Positions 27,418-36,557 of a stretch of 64,000 nucleotides of DNA are shown here, piece after piece (the stretch's first letter is position 1; the number at the start of each line of letters is the position of its first letter). The stretch is from Methanosarcina sp. 2.H.T.1A.6. Lineage in GTDB: Archaea > Halobacteriota > Methanosarcinia > Methanosarcinales > Methanosarcinaceae. The position numbers were made by a program, and so were the translations under genes. Where the stretch lies: positions 155,937 through 219,936 of the forward strand of contig NZ_JJOY01000048.1 in assembly GCF_000979455.1 (NCBI RefSeq). Direction: 5' to 3'. The notes under the pieces were generated by a model that saw nothing but the letters and a program-made list of their open reading frames with translations, ran no database searches and was not told the DNA's origin.

Positions 27418-28138
27418 AAAAAGCAGTGAAGGGAAAGCAGGAGCTCTCGAAAACCTCGAAGAGTTTACCGAACTTACAGTGGAAGTAGACCCCGAACTTG
27501 TGGGCATTTGCAGGGACTCCGGCGCAAGGACTGAAGAGGCCAAAGCCATCTATATGAAAAGCCGGACAATGATTCAGGAAATCGTCGGGAACAATACTCC
27601 CGAAGACCGTTTCCGTCAGCGCTGCGTTATTGCCACCGGAGACCTCTCCGTTGCAGACATCATGCGCTTTAACAATGACCCCATCCCTGCCGGGGTTGAA
27701 GCAATTAAAAAAGGTGCCCCTATCTTTGTGGATATCAACATGGTAAAAGCCGGGATCACAAAAGCCGGGCACAAATCCGAAATCATCTGCGTGCTTGACG
27801 AAGACCGGGACGCTGCAATCGCTAATAAGTACGGGATAACCAGGACTTCGGCAGGTTTCCTTGCTGCCAGAGACAGGCTGGAAGGAAGCATTATCGCAAT
27901 CGGAAATGCGCCTTCTGCCCTCATCATGGTCTGCAAGCTGATCGAAAAAGGCGTGAGGCCTGCTCTTATAATCGGGCTTCCTGTTGGTTTTGTAAACGCA
28001 GCCGAATCCAGGGAAATGGTCAGGGACCTGAAAATCCCCATCCCCTCAATCAGCTGTGTCGGGACCAGGGGAGGGACTCCGATGGCAGTTGCCTGCGTAA
28101 ACGAGCTCGTAGCAATCGCAAGGGAAAGTGAAGAATAA
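27407..28138 (+). CDS. cbiC: Cobalt-precorrin-8 methylmutase CbiC
   Basis: Moves the C11 methyl group to C12 to give cobyrinic acid. IYMKSRTMIQEIVGNNTPEDRFRQRCVIATGDLSVADIMRF, IFVDINMVKAGI, GNAPSALIMVCKLIEKGVRPALIIGLPVGFVNAAESRE and SCVGTRGGTPMAVACVN are the conserved blocks, with the catalytic histidine probably that of AGHKSEI. The start overlaps cbiH by 11 bases. An N-terminal extension of about 30 acidic residues precedes the fold. It is the last gene of the operon; T-rich runs at 28142-28190 follow. Confidence 0.94.
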   Translation: MTTEKSSEGKAGALENLEEFTELTVEVDPELVGICRDSGARTEEAKAIYMKSRTMIQEIVGNNTPEDRFRQRCVIATGDLSVADIMRFNNDPIPAGVEAIKKGAPIFVDINMVKAGITKAGHKSEIICVLDEDRDAAIANKYGITRTSAGFLAARDRLEGSIIAIGNAPSALIMVCKLIEKGVRPALIIGLPVGFVNAAESREMVRDLKIPIPSISCVGTRGGTPMAVACVNELVAIARESEE

Positions 28139-28190
28139 CACTTTCTACTTTCCTTTTTGATTTTATTTTCCTTTTTTCCTTTTATCTCAG
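28139..28190 (+). terminator. T-rich terminator of the cobalamin operon
   Basis: Successive pyrimidine runs (CTTTCCTTTTTGATTTTATTTTCCTTTTTTCCTTTT) begin two bases after the cbiC stop codon, in the form of archaeal oligo-T terminators. Confidence 0.6.
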
Positions 28191-28301
28191 CTCATTTTTT
28201 GTTTTCTCGCCGGCTTTTTAGTTCCTGCTTGCCTTACATGATCTCGTCCTTTAAGCCTGCGGTTCCACCGGGAAAAAAGAGAGTATAATTTTAAGGTAAC
28301 T

Positions 28302-28439
28302 ATGGATAAACAGATTACAAACACAGTTAAGATGGAGATTCCACATAGTCATACTTTAGTCGACATAAGGTTGTACAGTAAGGACTATGAGTCAGGTGAA
28401 ATTGTTCCTATTTTCATGGAAATCGCAGAAGTGGTATGA
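28302..28439 (+). CDS. Small ORF, 45 residues, unknown
   Basis: ATG at 28302 preceded by AAGGTAACT opens a frame of 45 codons beginning MDKQITNTVKMEIPHS and ending MEIAEVV. It stands alone in a 390-base spacer and has a balanced composition and a plausible ribosome-binding site, but I recognise no family. It may be a small protein or chance. Confidence 0.3.
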   Translation: MDKQITNTVKMEIPHSHTLVDIRLYSKDYESGEIVPIFMEIAEVV

Positions 28440-28527
28440 GAAGAAACTGGTCAAGTTTACTGTTTTCTTTCCCATATTGTATTTTAAATTGTATTTCAAA
28501 ATATACATATTATTATTTACGAAAAAC

Positions 28528-29178
28528 TTAAAGTAGCCAACTTAAGTGGTTCTGGTAGACCATCGAGAGCCCTACAAGGATAAGCACTATTCCGGCTCCC
28601 TTTTTGAAAGCTACGTCATACTTTGATATGAGCTTTATTTTCGAAGTTGAGAGGTGAGCTGAGTATGCGAGTAGTAGCATAGGCACTGCAAACCCTGCAG
28701 AATAAATGGAAAGGGTTAGTGCACCGGTAGCAGCGTTTCCTTCCAGGGCTACCATGGTCAGGATTGAGGCAAGGATCGGGCCCACACAGGGGATCCAGAG
28801 CACTCCGAGGGAAAGCCCTAACAGAAAGCCAGAGATCGGTCCTTCGTCTTTCATTCCTGCAAGAAGGGGGAATCTTGCAAAGGCGTTAAACAGGCTTATA
28901 TCAAAGAGTATTGCAAGACCCATTGTGATGATAAGAATCTCTGCAAGGATTTTCAGCTGCCCTATGTACGCCTGAAAAGCTGCTCCGAAAGTGGAGGTCA
29001 CAACTCCCATGAGGGTAAAGGATATCGATACTCCAAGTACTATAGCAAGGGGTCTTAACTTTCCTTTTCCTGTTGAGCTTGCAAGGACTGCAGGAAGAAG
29101 GGGGAGGATGCATGGGGACAGGACGCTGAGTACTCCTGCGCCAAATGCAGCTAGAGGGGAAATCGCTTCATAATACAT
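28528..29178 (-). CDS. ccdA: CcdA-type membrane electron transporter
   Basis: Six membrane helices and the two cysteine-proline sites SPCILPLLPAVLAS near residue 22 and IPCVGPILASIL near 130, which carry electrons across the membrane in CcdA/DsbD proteins. The length of 216 residues is the short CcdA form. On the same strand upstream lies a thioredoxin-like lipoprotein, which CcdA probably keeps reduced; the pair would serve cytochrome c maturation or repair of extracellular disulfides. Confidence 0.92.
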   Translation of the reverse strand: MYYEAISPLAAFGAGVLSVLSPCILPLLPAVLASSTGKGKLRPLAIVLGVSISFTLMGVVTSTFGAAFQAYIGQLKILAEILIITMGLAILFDISLFNAFARFPLLAGMKDEGPISGFLLGLSLGVLWIPCVGPILASILTMVALEGNAATGALTLSIYSAGFAVPMLLLAYSAHLSTSKIKLISKYDVAFKKGAGIVLILVGLSMVYQNHLSWLL

Positions 29179-29349
29179 GGTCTGGTTCGCTGTTTTTCAG
29201 TTCGGTTTTTTACTTTAGTTTTTTTTAGTTTAGTTTTTTACGATACTGCTTTTTTATCCGGAAATCTGTTTTAGTCTAAACTCCGTCGAAAGCCTGAATT
29301 TTCAGCCGATGCAGGATGTTTGAAGCCGTTTTTCCGGGCAGGTCACTTT

Positions 29350-29877
29350 TTATTCTGCATTTACGTTCTCATAGTAAAGAATAGCCCTGTCAAGGAGCTC
29401 TTCGTACACCTGCTTTTCTCCAAGTCCCATAACTCTTGCCTGGAGTCTGTCTGTGGTAACGTTTCCATCTTCCTGCATGTAAACATATTCTCCGTTTTCA
29501 ATGCCTACGACTACAAAGGAATCCGGGATATAGGCTATTCTGAAATATGCTGCTAGGTGAGGGCTCTGATCTATATCTGCAGACATGACTGTGGCTCTTC
29601 CTCCGTATTCTGCTGCCAGATCGCTCAGGATGGGTTTCATCTGCCGACACGGTCCGCATCTCTCAGATCCAATTTTCAATAAAACCGGGCCTTCCTGAAT
29701 GGATGTATTTATCTGTTCCAGATCGGTTATTTCTACAACAACACTTTTTTCCTGGATTTCCTGAGCATTTCTTAAATCTGGGGTAAGCTCAGTTGTGGCG
29801 TTTTCCGGGTCTTCAGTACAGCCTGCCGTAAAGAGTACGGCTGTAAGCAGGATTAGTAATATAATTAATTTATTCAT
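29350..29877 (-). CDS. Thioredoxin-fold lipoprotein
   Basis: The signal peptide ends in TAGC (lipobox), followed by a thioredoxin domain with the CGPC active site (SERCGPCRQMKPIL) near residue 75, then VMSADIDQSPHLAAYFRIAYIPDSFVVV with the conserved cis-proline region IPD. The protein is therefore exported and membrane-anchored. It precedes ccdA in the same direction (171-base gap). It is likely the outward reductase partner of CcdA. Confidence 0.9.
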   Translation of the reverse strand: MNKLIILLILLTAVLFTAGCTEDPENATTELTPDLRNAQEIQEKSVVVEITDLEQINTSIQEGPVLLKIGSERCGPCRQMKPILSDLAAEYGGRATVMSADIDQSPHLAAYFRIAYIPDSFVVVGIENGEYVYMQEDGNVTTDRLQARVMGLGEKQVYEELLDRAILYYENVNAE

Positions 29878-30682
29878 GTTCTCAACATTCGTTGTTCTTT
29901 TTGTAGTTCTTTAGGCTTTCTGTATTGATAATTCTCTCTTATCACAAATAATTTTGTTTCCACTTATTCTGAAAGCCTGAATTTTACAATAGAATTATCC
30001 ATAACACTCAAATAATTATCCGTAAACTACGGTACTAATCATTTGTAAATACTCCTCTGTGACTATATATATACCAACTACTCGATTAACGGGGGTGCAT
30101 AGGATACATATCAATAACTATATTAGAGCTCACTTTCCTCAGTATTTTTTCGAAAAACAATATTTTTTCTGATAGCGTTTTTGAAACAAATCAAATTAAT
30201 TTGGACTTTTAATGGAACTTGGTGAAAATTGAATAATATCGTTTTTTGGTCTCTCTATGATACACCATATAGCTGCTTTACAACCTGCATAAAAGTCCAA
30301 TAAATCCACGTTTGATTGAAAATTGATCGCGGAAATAAGTTATAAATATACGAAAATTTTCTGCGGAAAGCGGGTTAGAGTCCTGCGGCAGGAATGGAAT
30401 CAAAAATCCGGAAAATACATTATATAAACAAAAAATAAAAAGAAAAAGGAAAATAAAAATGATCTATTCCGATAGAGGAATGGAATTTCGATAAAAGAAG
30501 CTTAACTAATTGAGCTCATCCCAAAACTCAAAAATTACTTCTTTGAACCTCAATTTAAAAACAATTAATTGATATACTGATCATGAAGGTAGTTATGAAA
30601 CTTTTATGTTGTGGGATTAAAAAATGGGTTTTGGGATAAGCTCATTATGAATCGTATAAACCTTTTTCCTTTTTACTCTGCC
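29878..30682. other. Long AT-rich spacer containing a MITE-like element
   Basis: About 0.8 kb without a supported gene. It holds TATA-like sequence near 30066-30072 and, at 30511-30644, a 134-base element with 20-base terminal inverted repeats (annotated separately). The remainder has many short A-rich and T-rich runs and no open frame of note. Confidence 0.5.
30511..30644. mobile_element. MITE-like element, 134 bp, with 20-bp terminal inverted repeats
   Basis: TGAGCTCATCCCAAAACTCA at 30511-30530 and the reverse complement of TGAGCTTATCCCAAAACCCA at 30625-30644 match at 18 of 20 positions. There is no transposase within it. It resembles a non-autonomous derivative of an insertion sequence; the parent element is not in this window. 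The flanking bases TAAT/TTAT do not prove a target duplication. Confidence 0.7.
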
Positions 30683-31525
30683 TTACTTTTCCTCGTGGAT
30701 TTTTTCTACTGCGTTCACGACATTTTCAAAATTCTTCTGCCACTCCGTGCTGTGTTTAAGCTGGTCCTGAACGATCGTACCCTTGTCTTCCATTTCTGCG
30801 ATTTTGGGCTCTATAGGAAGTCTGGCAAGGACGGGGACATTAAAGTCTTCTGCGGCTTTTTCAACGCCTCCACTTCCGAATACATCTATAGTCTTATTGC
30901 AGTGAGGGCAGATCAGCCCATGCATATTGTCCACAAGCCCTATTATAGGTACATTTAGTTTTTCCGAGAACGTGATTGATTTCCGAACACTGATAAGGGC
31001 TACATCCTGAGGGGTTGTAACAAGCACGGAACCGTCACAGTTGGGGATAAGCTGGGCTACACTCAGGGGTTCGTCTCCCGTTCCCGGAGGAAGGTCGATA
31101 ATCAGAAAGTCAAGCTCCCCCCAGTAAACTTCTTCCAGGAACTGCTTGATTGCTCCCATTTTGGCAGGTCCCCTCCAGATTATAGGTGAGTCTTTGTTTT
31201 CGAGCAGGAAACCAATAGACATTATTGAGAGGTTGGGAAGCACCTGAATTGGGATAATTCCTTCTTCATTTACTTCAGGTCTTGCGGACTCCAGCCCGAA
31301 GATAGTAGGGACAGTCGGACCGTGGATATCACAGTCAAGAAGACCGACCCTGTGTCCGCGGAGGGCAAGCCCGACAGCGAGATTTGCGGCAACCGTACTT
31401 TTTCCTACTCCGCCTTTCCCGCTCATTACCATTATCTTACGTTTGATGCGCCTGAGGTTGACTACGATTTTTGGCTCCTCGGGCTTTTTCGATAAGCTTT
31501 CCAGTGGTTGAACCTTATCTTTCAT
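30683..31525 (-). CDS. Mrp/NBP35 family iron-sulfur cluster carrier ATPase
   Basis: The deviant Walker A MSGKGGVGKSTVAANLAVGLA begins near residue 33 and DLPPGTGDEPL near 140; ICPHCNKT near 215 is the CX2C that bridges a 4Fe-4S cluster between two subunits. The family (ApbC/Mrp) loads clusters onto apoproteins. It follows a DUF134 gene by 61 bases in the same direction. The surrounding NifX-like and MinD-ferredoxin genes support a cluster-assembly setting. Confidence 0.92.
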   Translation of the reverse strand: MKDKVQPLESLSKKPEEPKIVVNLRRIKRKIMVMSGKGGVGKSTVAANLAVGLALRGHRVGLLDCDIHGPTVPTIFGLESARPEVNEEGIIPIQVLPNLSIMSIGFLLENKDSPIIWRGPAKMGAIKQFLEEVYWGELDFLIIDLPPGTGDEPLSVAQLIPNCDGSVLVTTPQDVALISVRKSITFSEKLNVPIIGLVDNMHGLICPHCNKTIDVFGSGGVEKAAEDFNVPVLARLPIEPKIAEMEDKGTIVQDQLKHSTEWQKNFENVVNAVEKIHEEK

Positions 31526-31586
31526 TTTTTATCGCCTGTGTAAAAATTCCGCATTTTTCAGTTTTTCCCCGTTTCAAATCTCTCTT

Positions 31587-31925
31587 TTACGCGTCAACAT
31601 CTTCTCTAATGTCAGTACCCTCAGCCCTGATATAGTTACCGCCTTTTATCTCAATCGCTTTTCCTGTGCTGAGGGCGAGTGCTACTTTCATTCTGGCGGC
31701 TTTCAGGTCTTCCCAGAATGCTCTCCTTGATATCCCTACCCTGGTGGCCGCATCCTCCTGTCTAAGGTCTTCAACATCCACAAGCCTCAGGGCTTCAAGC
31801 TCTTCTACTGTGAGGGACACCACTTCAAGATCCGAAAGTGGAACCCCCCTGGGCTTGAAATATGTGACATCAGGGGTTTGCTCAACGCGCCTCGGGCATT
31901 TTGGTCTTCCTCTGCATTTTTTCAT
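31587..31925 (-). CDS. DUF134 (UPF0251) family protein, probable DNA-binding regulator
   Basis: [62 protein letters not shown] is the standard N-terminal half of DUF134, containing a helix-turn-helix similar to sigma factor region 4 ([25 protein letters not shown]). Genes of this family are often next to NifX-like and MinD-like genes, as here, so it may regulate them. It heads a minus-strand pair with the Mrp gene and is divergent from the NifX-like genes. Confidence 0.88.
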   Translation of the reverse strand: MKKCRGRPKCPRRVEQTPDVTYFKPRGVPLSDLEVVSLTVEELEALRLVDVEDLRQEDAATRVGISRRAFWEDLKAARMKVALALSTGKAIEIKGGNYIRAEGTDIREDVDA

Positions 31926-32140
31926 AGGTTACTTATGTACATTGTTGAATAAATATATAACAATTTCTCTTTTCAAATGGAAAACTATAAATATTTATAC
32001 CCATATGAGTGAAATTGTACTTTCTATATCTCTGACTTCTCTGGGTTTGTGCGGGGCTGATGTGCCTTCACTTTATTCGAAAAATCTACCGAGAAATGTA
32101 TGGTTTGAGAGTCACCGGATTTTATATTGGAGCATAAAAT

Positions 32141-32512
32141 ATGAAAATCTGCATAAGTGCTTTTGGAAAGGATCCTGATTCTGAAGTGGACCCTCAATTC
32201 GGAAGATGCAATTATTTTGTGATCATTGATCCGGATATAGGGTCAGTAACATCAATCAAAAATCCCGGTTCTGAAGCCTCCGGTGGCGCAGGGATCCGGG
32301 CAGCAGAGGCAATTGCGGGTTCAGGGGTAGACACCCTCCTAACGGGAAGTGTGGGGCTGAACTCTTTCTCCATACTCTCCGAAGCAGGTATTGAAATCCA
32401 TTCTGGAATCAGAGGGACGGTATCCTTTGCTCTTCGAGAGTATCAATCCGGAAAGCTTTCCCTCCTTGAGAGCCCGAACGCTTCCACTCATATCGGTATG
32501 AGGAAGAGTTGA
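32141..32512 (+). CDS. NifX/NifB-C-terminal-like protein (dinitrogenase cofactor family)
   Basis: A single RNase H-like NifX domain: KICISAFGKDPDSEVDPQFGRCNYFVIID, IKNPGSEASGGAGIRAAEAIAGSGVDTLLTGSVG, then IHSGIRGTVSFALREYQSGKL. Such proteins hold FeMo-co-like or other iron-sulfur clusters. No nitrogenase gene is in the window, so it is more likely in general metal-cluster traffic. The start has no strong ribosome-binding site. It forms a block with the second NifX-like gene and two MinD ATPases. Confidence 0.88.
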   Translation: MKICISAFGKDPDSEVDPQFGRCNYFVIIDPDIGSVTSIKNPGSEASGGAGIRAAEAIAGSGVDTLLTGSVGLNSFSILSEAGIEIHSGIRGTVSFALREYQSGKLSLLESPNASTHIGMRKS

Positions 32513-32608
32513 GTTAAAGATCCAAACTTAAGAACAAAATCTCATAAATAAGAAAAATTTTGTAACAATATTTTCTGTGAAATGTCTGGAAATTTAAAGG
32601 TGATCTAT

Positions 32609-32974
32609 ATGAAAGTATGTGTACCTACAAGAGATAACAACGGCATGGAAGGAACTATAGAACAGCACTTTGGAAAGGCTCCCACTTATACTATCCTGGA
32701 TACTGACAGTGGAGAAGTTTCCGTAATCCCTAATACTAGTGAGCATATGGGTGGAGTAGGCCTGCCGCCTGAGTTCCTTTATAAAAATGGGGTGAATATT
32801 ATGCTTTGTTCGGGATTGGGGTACAAAGCTGTCAAGATGTTTGAGTCTTATGGAATCAATGTTTTCGTGGGTGTCGAAGGTACGGTTCAGGATGCGATCG
32901 AAGCCTGGAAAGCAGGTCAGCTCCGTAGTGCCAGTGCCGAAAACACCTGTGCAGAACACGAGCACCATCACTGA
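32609..32974 (+). CDS. Second NifX-like protein with His-rich tail
   Basis: KVCVPTRDNNGMEGTIEQHFGKAPTYTILDTDSGEVSVIPNTSEHMGGVGLPPEFLYKNGVNIMLCSGLGYKAV is the same NifX-type fold as the previous protein but diverged. The C-terminus ends in CAEHEHHH, a probable metal-binding tail. The ATG at 32609 follows AAGGTGATC; a longer frame adds nine codons. It ends 45 bases before the first MinD-ferredoxin gene. Confidence 0.88.
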   Translation: MKVCVPTRDNNGMEGTIEQHFGKAPTYTILDTDSGEVSVIPNTSEHMGGVGLPPEFLYKNGVNIMLCSGLGYKAVKMFESYGINVFVGVEGTVQDAIEAWKAGQLRSASAENTCAEHEHHH

Positions 32975-33019
32975 TAGATAGATCCCTCAGTTTATGTACA
33001 TGGTGAGAAGGCGCAGCTC

Positions 33020-33874
33020 ATGAATATTGCAATTGCAAGTGGCAAAGGCGGTACAGGGAAAACCACGGTTGCAGTAAACCTTGCTCTTGCTCTCGAAGAT
33101 GTGCAGCTTTTTGACTGCGATGTGGAAGAGCCTAATTGCAACCTGTTTCTGGGTTTTGAACTGGAGCCTGTGGAAGAAGTAACCTGTCTGGTTCCGGAAA
33201 TTAATCCTGATAAGTGTACTCTTTGCGAGAAATGTGCTGATTTCTGTAAGTATAATGCTCTGGCTGCCCTTCCCAATAAAATCATGTTCTTTCCTTCCCT
33301 CTGCCATGGCTGTGGTGGCTGCAGCCTTGTCTGTCCGGCAGGAGCCATAGAAGAAAAGCTCCGGTCTATCGGAAGGATCGAAAAAGCATCATCTCAAACC
33401 TCTCTTAAATTTCTCCGCGGTATCCTGAATATAGGGGAGGCTATGGCAACGCCGGTCATCAGGTCGCTTCAGCGGCATCTCGATGAAAGCAGACCTGTAA
33501 TCTTTGATTCTCCTCCCGGAACGGCATGTCCCGTCCTTGCAGTTATGGGGTGTGCGGATTACTGTGTGCTTGTGACAGAGTCGACTCCTTTCGGTTTCCA
33601 TGATTTCCTTCTCGCCCTGGAAGCTACAAGGGCTCTTAATGTCCCTGTAGGGGTCGTTCTCAACCGTGACGGGCTTGGAGATTCAAGGGTGGAAGAGTTT
33701 TGCAGAGCCGAAGGGATTCCTATTCTGCTCCGCATTCCTAATGATAGGATGATTGCCAGGCTCTATTCAGAGGGCATTCCCTTTGTTAAGGAAATGCCTG
33801 ATTGGAAGGAAAAGTTCGAAGATATGTTCGAAACTATAAAAGCACTGGTTTGTAAAAGTACGGGGGTACAATGA
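33020..33874 (+). CDS. MinD-superfamily P-loop ATPase with inserted ferredoxin domain (first of pair)
   Basis: Deviant Walker A IASGKGGTGKTTVAVNLALAL at the N-terminus. An inserted 2x4Fe-4S ferredoxin follows near residues 60-115 (CTLCEKCADFCKYNAL and CHGCGGCSLVCPAGAI), then the ATPase resumes (IFDSPPGTACPVLAVMGCADYCVLVTESTPFG). These proteins occur as tandem pairs in anaerobes and are thought to assemble or deliver metal clusters. It overlaps the next gene by four bases, and they probably work as a heterodimer. Confidence 0.9.
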   Translation: MNIAIASGKGGTGKTTVAVNLALALEDVQLFDCDVEEPNCNLFLGFELEPVEEVTCLVPEINPDKCTLCEKCADFCKYNALAALPNKIMFFPSLCHGCGGCSLVCPAGAIEEKLRSIGRIEKASSQTSLKFLRGILNIGEAMATPVIRSLQRHLDESRPVIFDSPPGTACPVLAVMGCADYCVLVTESTPFGFHDFLLALEATRALNVPVGVVLNRDGLGDSRVEEFCRAEGIPILLRIPNDRMIARLYSEGIPFVKEMPDWKEKFEDMFETIKALVCKSTGVQ

Positions 33875-34803
33875 GGCAGCTGGCTATAATTAGCGGAAAA
33901 GGTGGATGTGGAAAGACCACCCTTACAGCTGCCTTTTCTTCTCTTTCAGGAAATTCTGTACTTGCTGATTGTGATGTTGATGCATCCGACCTGCCTCTTA
34001 TCCTTAAGCCTCAGGTACTTAAAACAGAGGATTGCCTGGGACTGGAACTTGCTTCCATTGATCTGAAACTCTGTACTGGCTGCGGCATCTGCCGGGAAAT
34101 CTGCAGATTCGGAGCAGTCCTTGAAAACTTCACGATAAATCCGTATGGCTGCGAAGGTTGTGCAGTCTGTACTGTCGCCTGCCCTGAAAACGCGGTTTCC
34201 CTGATGCCGAGAGTTTCCGGGCAGGCAGTTTCCTCCATAACCCGTTTCGGGCCAATGGCTCATGCAAAACTGGGCACTGGAGAGGAAGCAAGTGGAAAAC
34301 TTGTGAACCTGGTCCGAAAAAAGGCCGTAGAACTTGCAGATAGATATTCCTGCAAACTCGTTCTTATTGACGGCCCTCCCGGCACTGGCTGCCCTGTTAT
34401 GGCAGCAATTACCGGAACAGACCTTGTCCTTGTGCTTAGCGAACCCACTGTTTCCGGACTCCACGACCTGAAACGGGCAATCAAACTTACCGCACATTTC
34501 AGAATCCCGACTGTTGCCTGCATTAACAAATATGATCTCAACGAGAAAAAGAGCCTTGAAATTGAGGCTTTTTGCAGGGAAGCCGGAATTCCTCTTCTTG
34601 CCCGTTTACCTTATGCGGACATAACTACAGAGGCAATGATGAAGGAAGAAACCGTGATCGAATATGCCGCTCATTCCGGGGACTCCGGGGCTGTAGAGTT
34701 CGCAAATATTGTACGTAACCTCTGGGCAGAGCTCGAAATGAGGCTTTCAGAAACTTTCAAAAAAGAAATGTGCCCAAAGGCCCTCCGGATCAGGGGAACT
34801 TAA
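33871..34803 (+). CDS. MinD-superfamily P-loop ATPase with inserted ferredoxin domain (second of pair)
   Basis: Walker A AIISGKGGCGKTTLTAAFS, then a ferredoxin insert with CTGCGICREICRFGAV and CEGCAVCTVACPENAV (about residues 70-110), then LIDGPPGTGCPVMAAITGTDLVLVLSEPTVSGLHDLKRAI. It is a paralogue of the preceding gene, starting at its overlapping ATGA. The conserved pair with NifX-like proteins suggests use in ferredoxin-linked cluster insertion. Confidence 0.9.
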   Translation: MRQLAIISGKGGCGKTTLTAAFSSLSGNSVLADCDVDASDLPLILKPQVLKTEDCLGLELASIDLKLCTGCGICREICRFGAVLENFTINPYGCEGCAVCTVACPENAVSLMPRVSGQAVSSITRFGPMAHAKLGTGEEASGKLVNLVRKKAVELADRYSCKLVLIDGPPGTGCPVMAAITGTDLVLVLSEPTVSGLHDLKRAIKLTAHFRIPTVACINKYDLNEKKSLEIEAFCREAGIPLLARLPYADITTEAMMKEETVIEYAAHSGDSGAVEFANIVRNLWAELEMRLSETFKKEMCPKALRIRGT

Positions 34804-35001
34804 CTTTTCCGTATAATTTTAACTTAAATGTTAGAAAGTTAAATAATATGGCAACTGTTAACTAATATCGCAGTCTGTCCTTTGAATATTATTCATAAAT
34901 AGTTAATGAATCAGGTATTAATTCGGTAGCAAACTCAATAATTCTATAGTGAGTTCAATAATTCTATAGTGAGTTCAATAAGTAGTTGGTGAGGGAATAA
35001 A
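34804..35001. repeat. Spacer with 20-bp tandem repeat before the DUF169 gene
   Basis: ATTCTATAGTGAGTTCAATA occurs at 34941-34960 and 34961-34980, with a partial earlier copy (34933-34940). Each copy has the shape of a weak TATA segment. The repeat lies 20 to 60 bases before the ATG of the DUF169 gene and may influence its promoter. Confidence 0.8.
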
Positions 35002-35700
35002 ATGGATTATACTCAACTTGCAGAGAAACTGGTCAAGTTCCTTGACCTCAGGTATGAACCGGTGGCAGTGAAAGTTGTTAAAAAAGGAGAGCTTATGCCC
35101 GAAGGGTATCAAGAGCCCGAGAAAAACCTCAGGCACTGCCAGTCTATCATGAAAGCCAGGAAAGGGGAGTCTTTCATAATTCCTGCAGGTAAACATGCCT
35201 GCGTGGTAGGAGCCTCAAGCCTTGGGATCATTCCTTCGCCTGAAAAGGTGGCTTCAGGAGAGTTCCATCACAACCTTGGGATGTTTGACAGTGTGGAGGC
35301 GGCAGCAGGAATGATAGCAAACCGTCCCGCCTTTGAGTCCGAAAGCAGAACCGCAACTGTTGTAGGGCCTCTGAAGGATGCAAAGGTCGAGCCCGATGTA
35401 GTTATTCTTGTGGACAGGCCGGAAACCGTTTACTGGATAGTCCCGGCAAGTACCTACTATAAAGGCGGAAGGGTAAACTTTAGCAGTGCAGCTTTTCAGG
35501 CAACCTGCGCCGACACAACTATCCTGCCGAGCCTGACTGGAGAAATAAATATATCTTTAGGCTGCTTCGGGTGCAGGAAAGCCACTGACATCGAAAATGA
35601 TGAAATGCTTATAGGGATTCCGTTCAATAAACTTGAAGACATTGTCAATGCCCTTGAAAAACTCTCCGAAGGTCCGTTGCCGAAAGCAAGGCAGAAATAA
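35002..35700 (+). CDS. DUF169 family protein
   Basis: The opening LAEKLVKFLDLRYEPVAVKVVKKGELMPEGYQEPEKNLRHCQSIMKARKGESFIIPAGKHACVVGASSLGI is the DUF169 pattern, with conserved cysteines HCQS, HACVVGA, ATCADT and the C-terminal CFGCRKATDIENDEMLIGIPF. The cysteines may bind iron-sulfur or another metal centre; the function is unknown. A GGTGAGG-type ribosome-binding site precedes the ATG. A row of T-rich repeats ends the transcript. Confidence 0.88.
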   Translation: MDYTQLAEKLVKFLDLRYEPVAVKVVKKGELMPEGYQEPEKNLRHCQSIMKARKGESFIIPAGKHACVVGASSLGIIPSPEKVASGEFHHNLGMFDSVEAAAGMIANRPAFESESRTATVVGPLKDAKVEPDVVILVDRPETVYWIVPASTYYKGGRVNFSSAAFQATCADTTILPSLTGEINISLGCFGCRKATDIENDEMLIGIPFNKLEDIVNALEKLSEGPLPKARQK

Positions 35701-35720
35701 ATCCTTGATTTTTCCATTTT

Positions 35721-35850
35721 TTTTCTTTTCTCATTGAGTTTTCTCTTTTCTCATTGAGTTTTTTCTTTTCTCATTGAGTTTTTTCTTTTCTCATTGAGTT
35801 TTTTTCTTTTCTCATTGAGTTTTTTCTTTTCTCATTGAGTTTTTTCATTT
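35721..35850 (+). terminator. Six-fold T-rich tandem repeat, probable multiple terminator
   Basis: TCATTGAGTTTTTTCTTTTC is repeated at 35731, 35751, 35771, 35791, 35812 and 35832, with period 20 to 21. Each unit contains the oligo-T run that stops archaeal RNA polymerase, immediately after the DUF169 gene. Confidence 0.75.
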
Positions 35851-35971
35851 ATTTTACTTATCATAAATTCTACCAGTACATTTTCTGGCTCTCATGGAAA
35901 TATTTATACCTGCAAAGTTTATTTATGATTATAGTATCCTATTGGTGTTAAAAATCCCTTGGAGAAAAAGT

Positions 35972-36505
35972 GTGCAGTGTGCGTTGTGCAGAAATAAGGA
36001 ATGTCTGATAGGCAAAAACTGCTCTGTTATCAAATCGAGACTTGAGTATAGCGGCGACGATCTTAAATCGATCCAGATGGCCTCCTGGCTTGAGTCAGAC
36101 TCTGCAAAAAGGACAAAATTAGAAGAAATTGCAATTTACTCAAAGAGGCTTGGGTACAGGAAGATAGGAATTGCTTTCTGTATTGAGCATGAGAGGGAAG
36201 CAAGGCTGGTTTATGATCTACTTTCAAGATATTTTGAGGTGTTTTCAGTTTGCTGCAAGGTTTGCAGCCTCGAAAAAGAAAGTCTTGGTCTCAGAAAAAC
36301 CGGCAATTTGGAATTTGAAGCTGTCTGCAATCCTATAGGGCAGGCCCTCCTCCTTAACGATGATCACACTAACCTGAACATCATGCTGGGGCTCAAGACC
36401 GGCTATGATATTCTCTTTGCAGAATACTCGGAAGCCCCTTCGATAACACTTCCTCTCCTGGAATTGCCCTATCTCGGGGATTCAGAAATTGATTTTATAG
36501 AATGA
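35972..36505 (+). CDS. DUF1847 family metal-binding protein
   Basis: The N-terminus VQCALCRNKECLIGKNCS supplies four cysteines; IAIYSKRLGYRKIGIAFCIEHEREARLVYDLL and SVCCKVC follow, then EFEAVCNPIGQALLLNDDHTNLNIMLGLKTGYDILF, the conserved DUF1847 ending. I start at GTG 35972 because GGAG (35961-35964) is seven bases before it; an upstream ATG at 35894 would add 26 unlikely residues. Found in anaerobes, often near other cysteine-rich DUFs, as here. Confidence 0.85.
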   Translation: MQCALCRNKECLIGKNCSVIKSRLEYSGDDLKSIQMASWLESDSAKRTKLEEIAIYSKRLGYRKIGIAFCIEHEREARLVYDLLSRYFEVFSVCCKVCSLEKESLGLRKTGNLEFEAVCNPIGQALLLNDDHTNLNIMLGLKTGYDILFAEYSEAPSITLPLLELPYLGDSEIDFIE

Positions 36506-36557
36506 ATTTGTAGAAAGAATTCTTTAATTTTTGTGATTTTAAGCCCTGGAGAAATGC

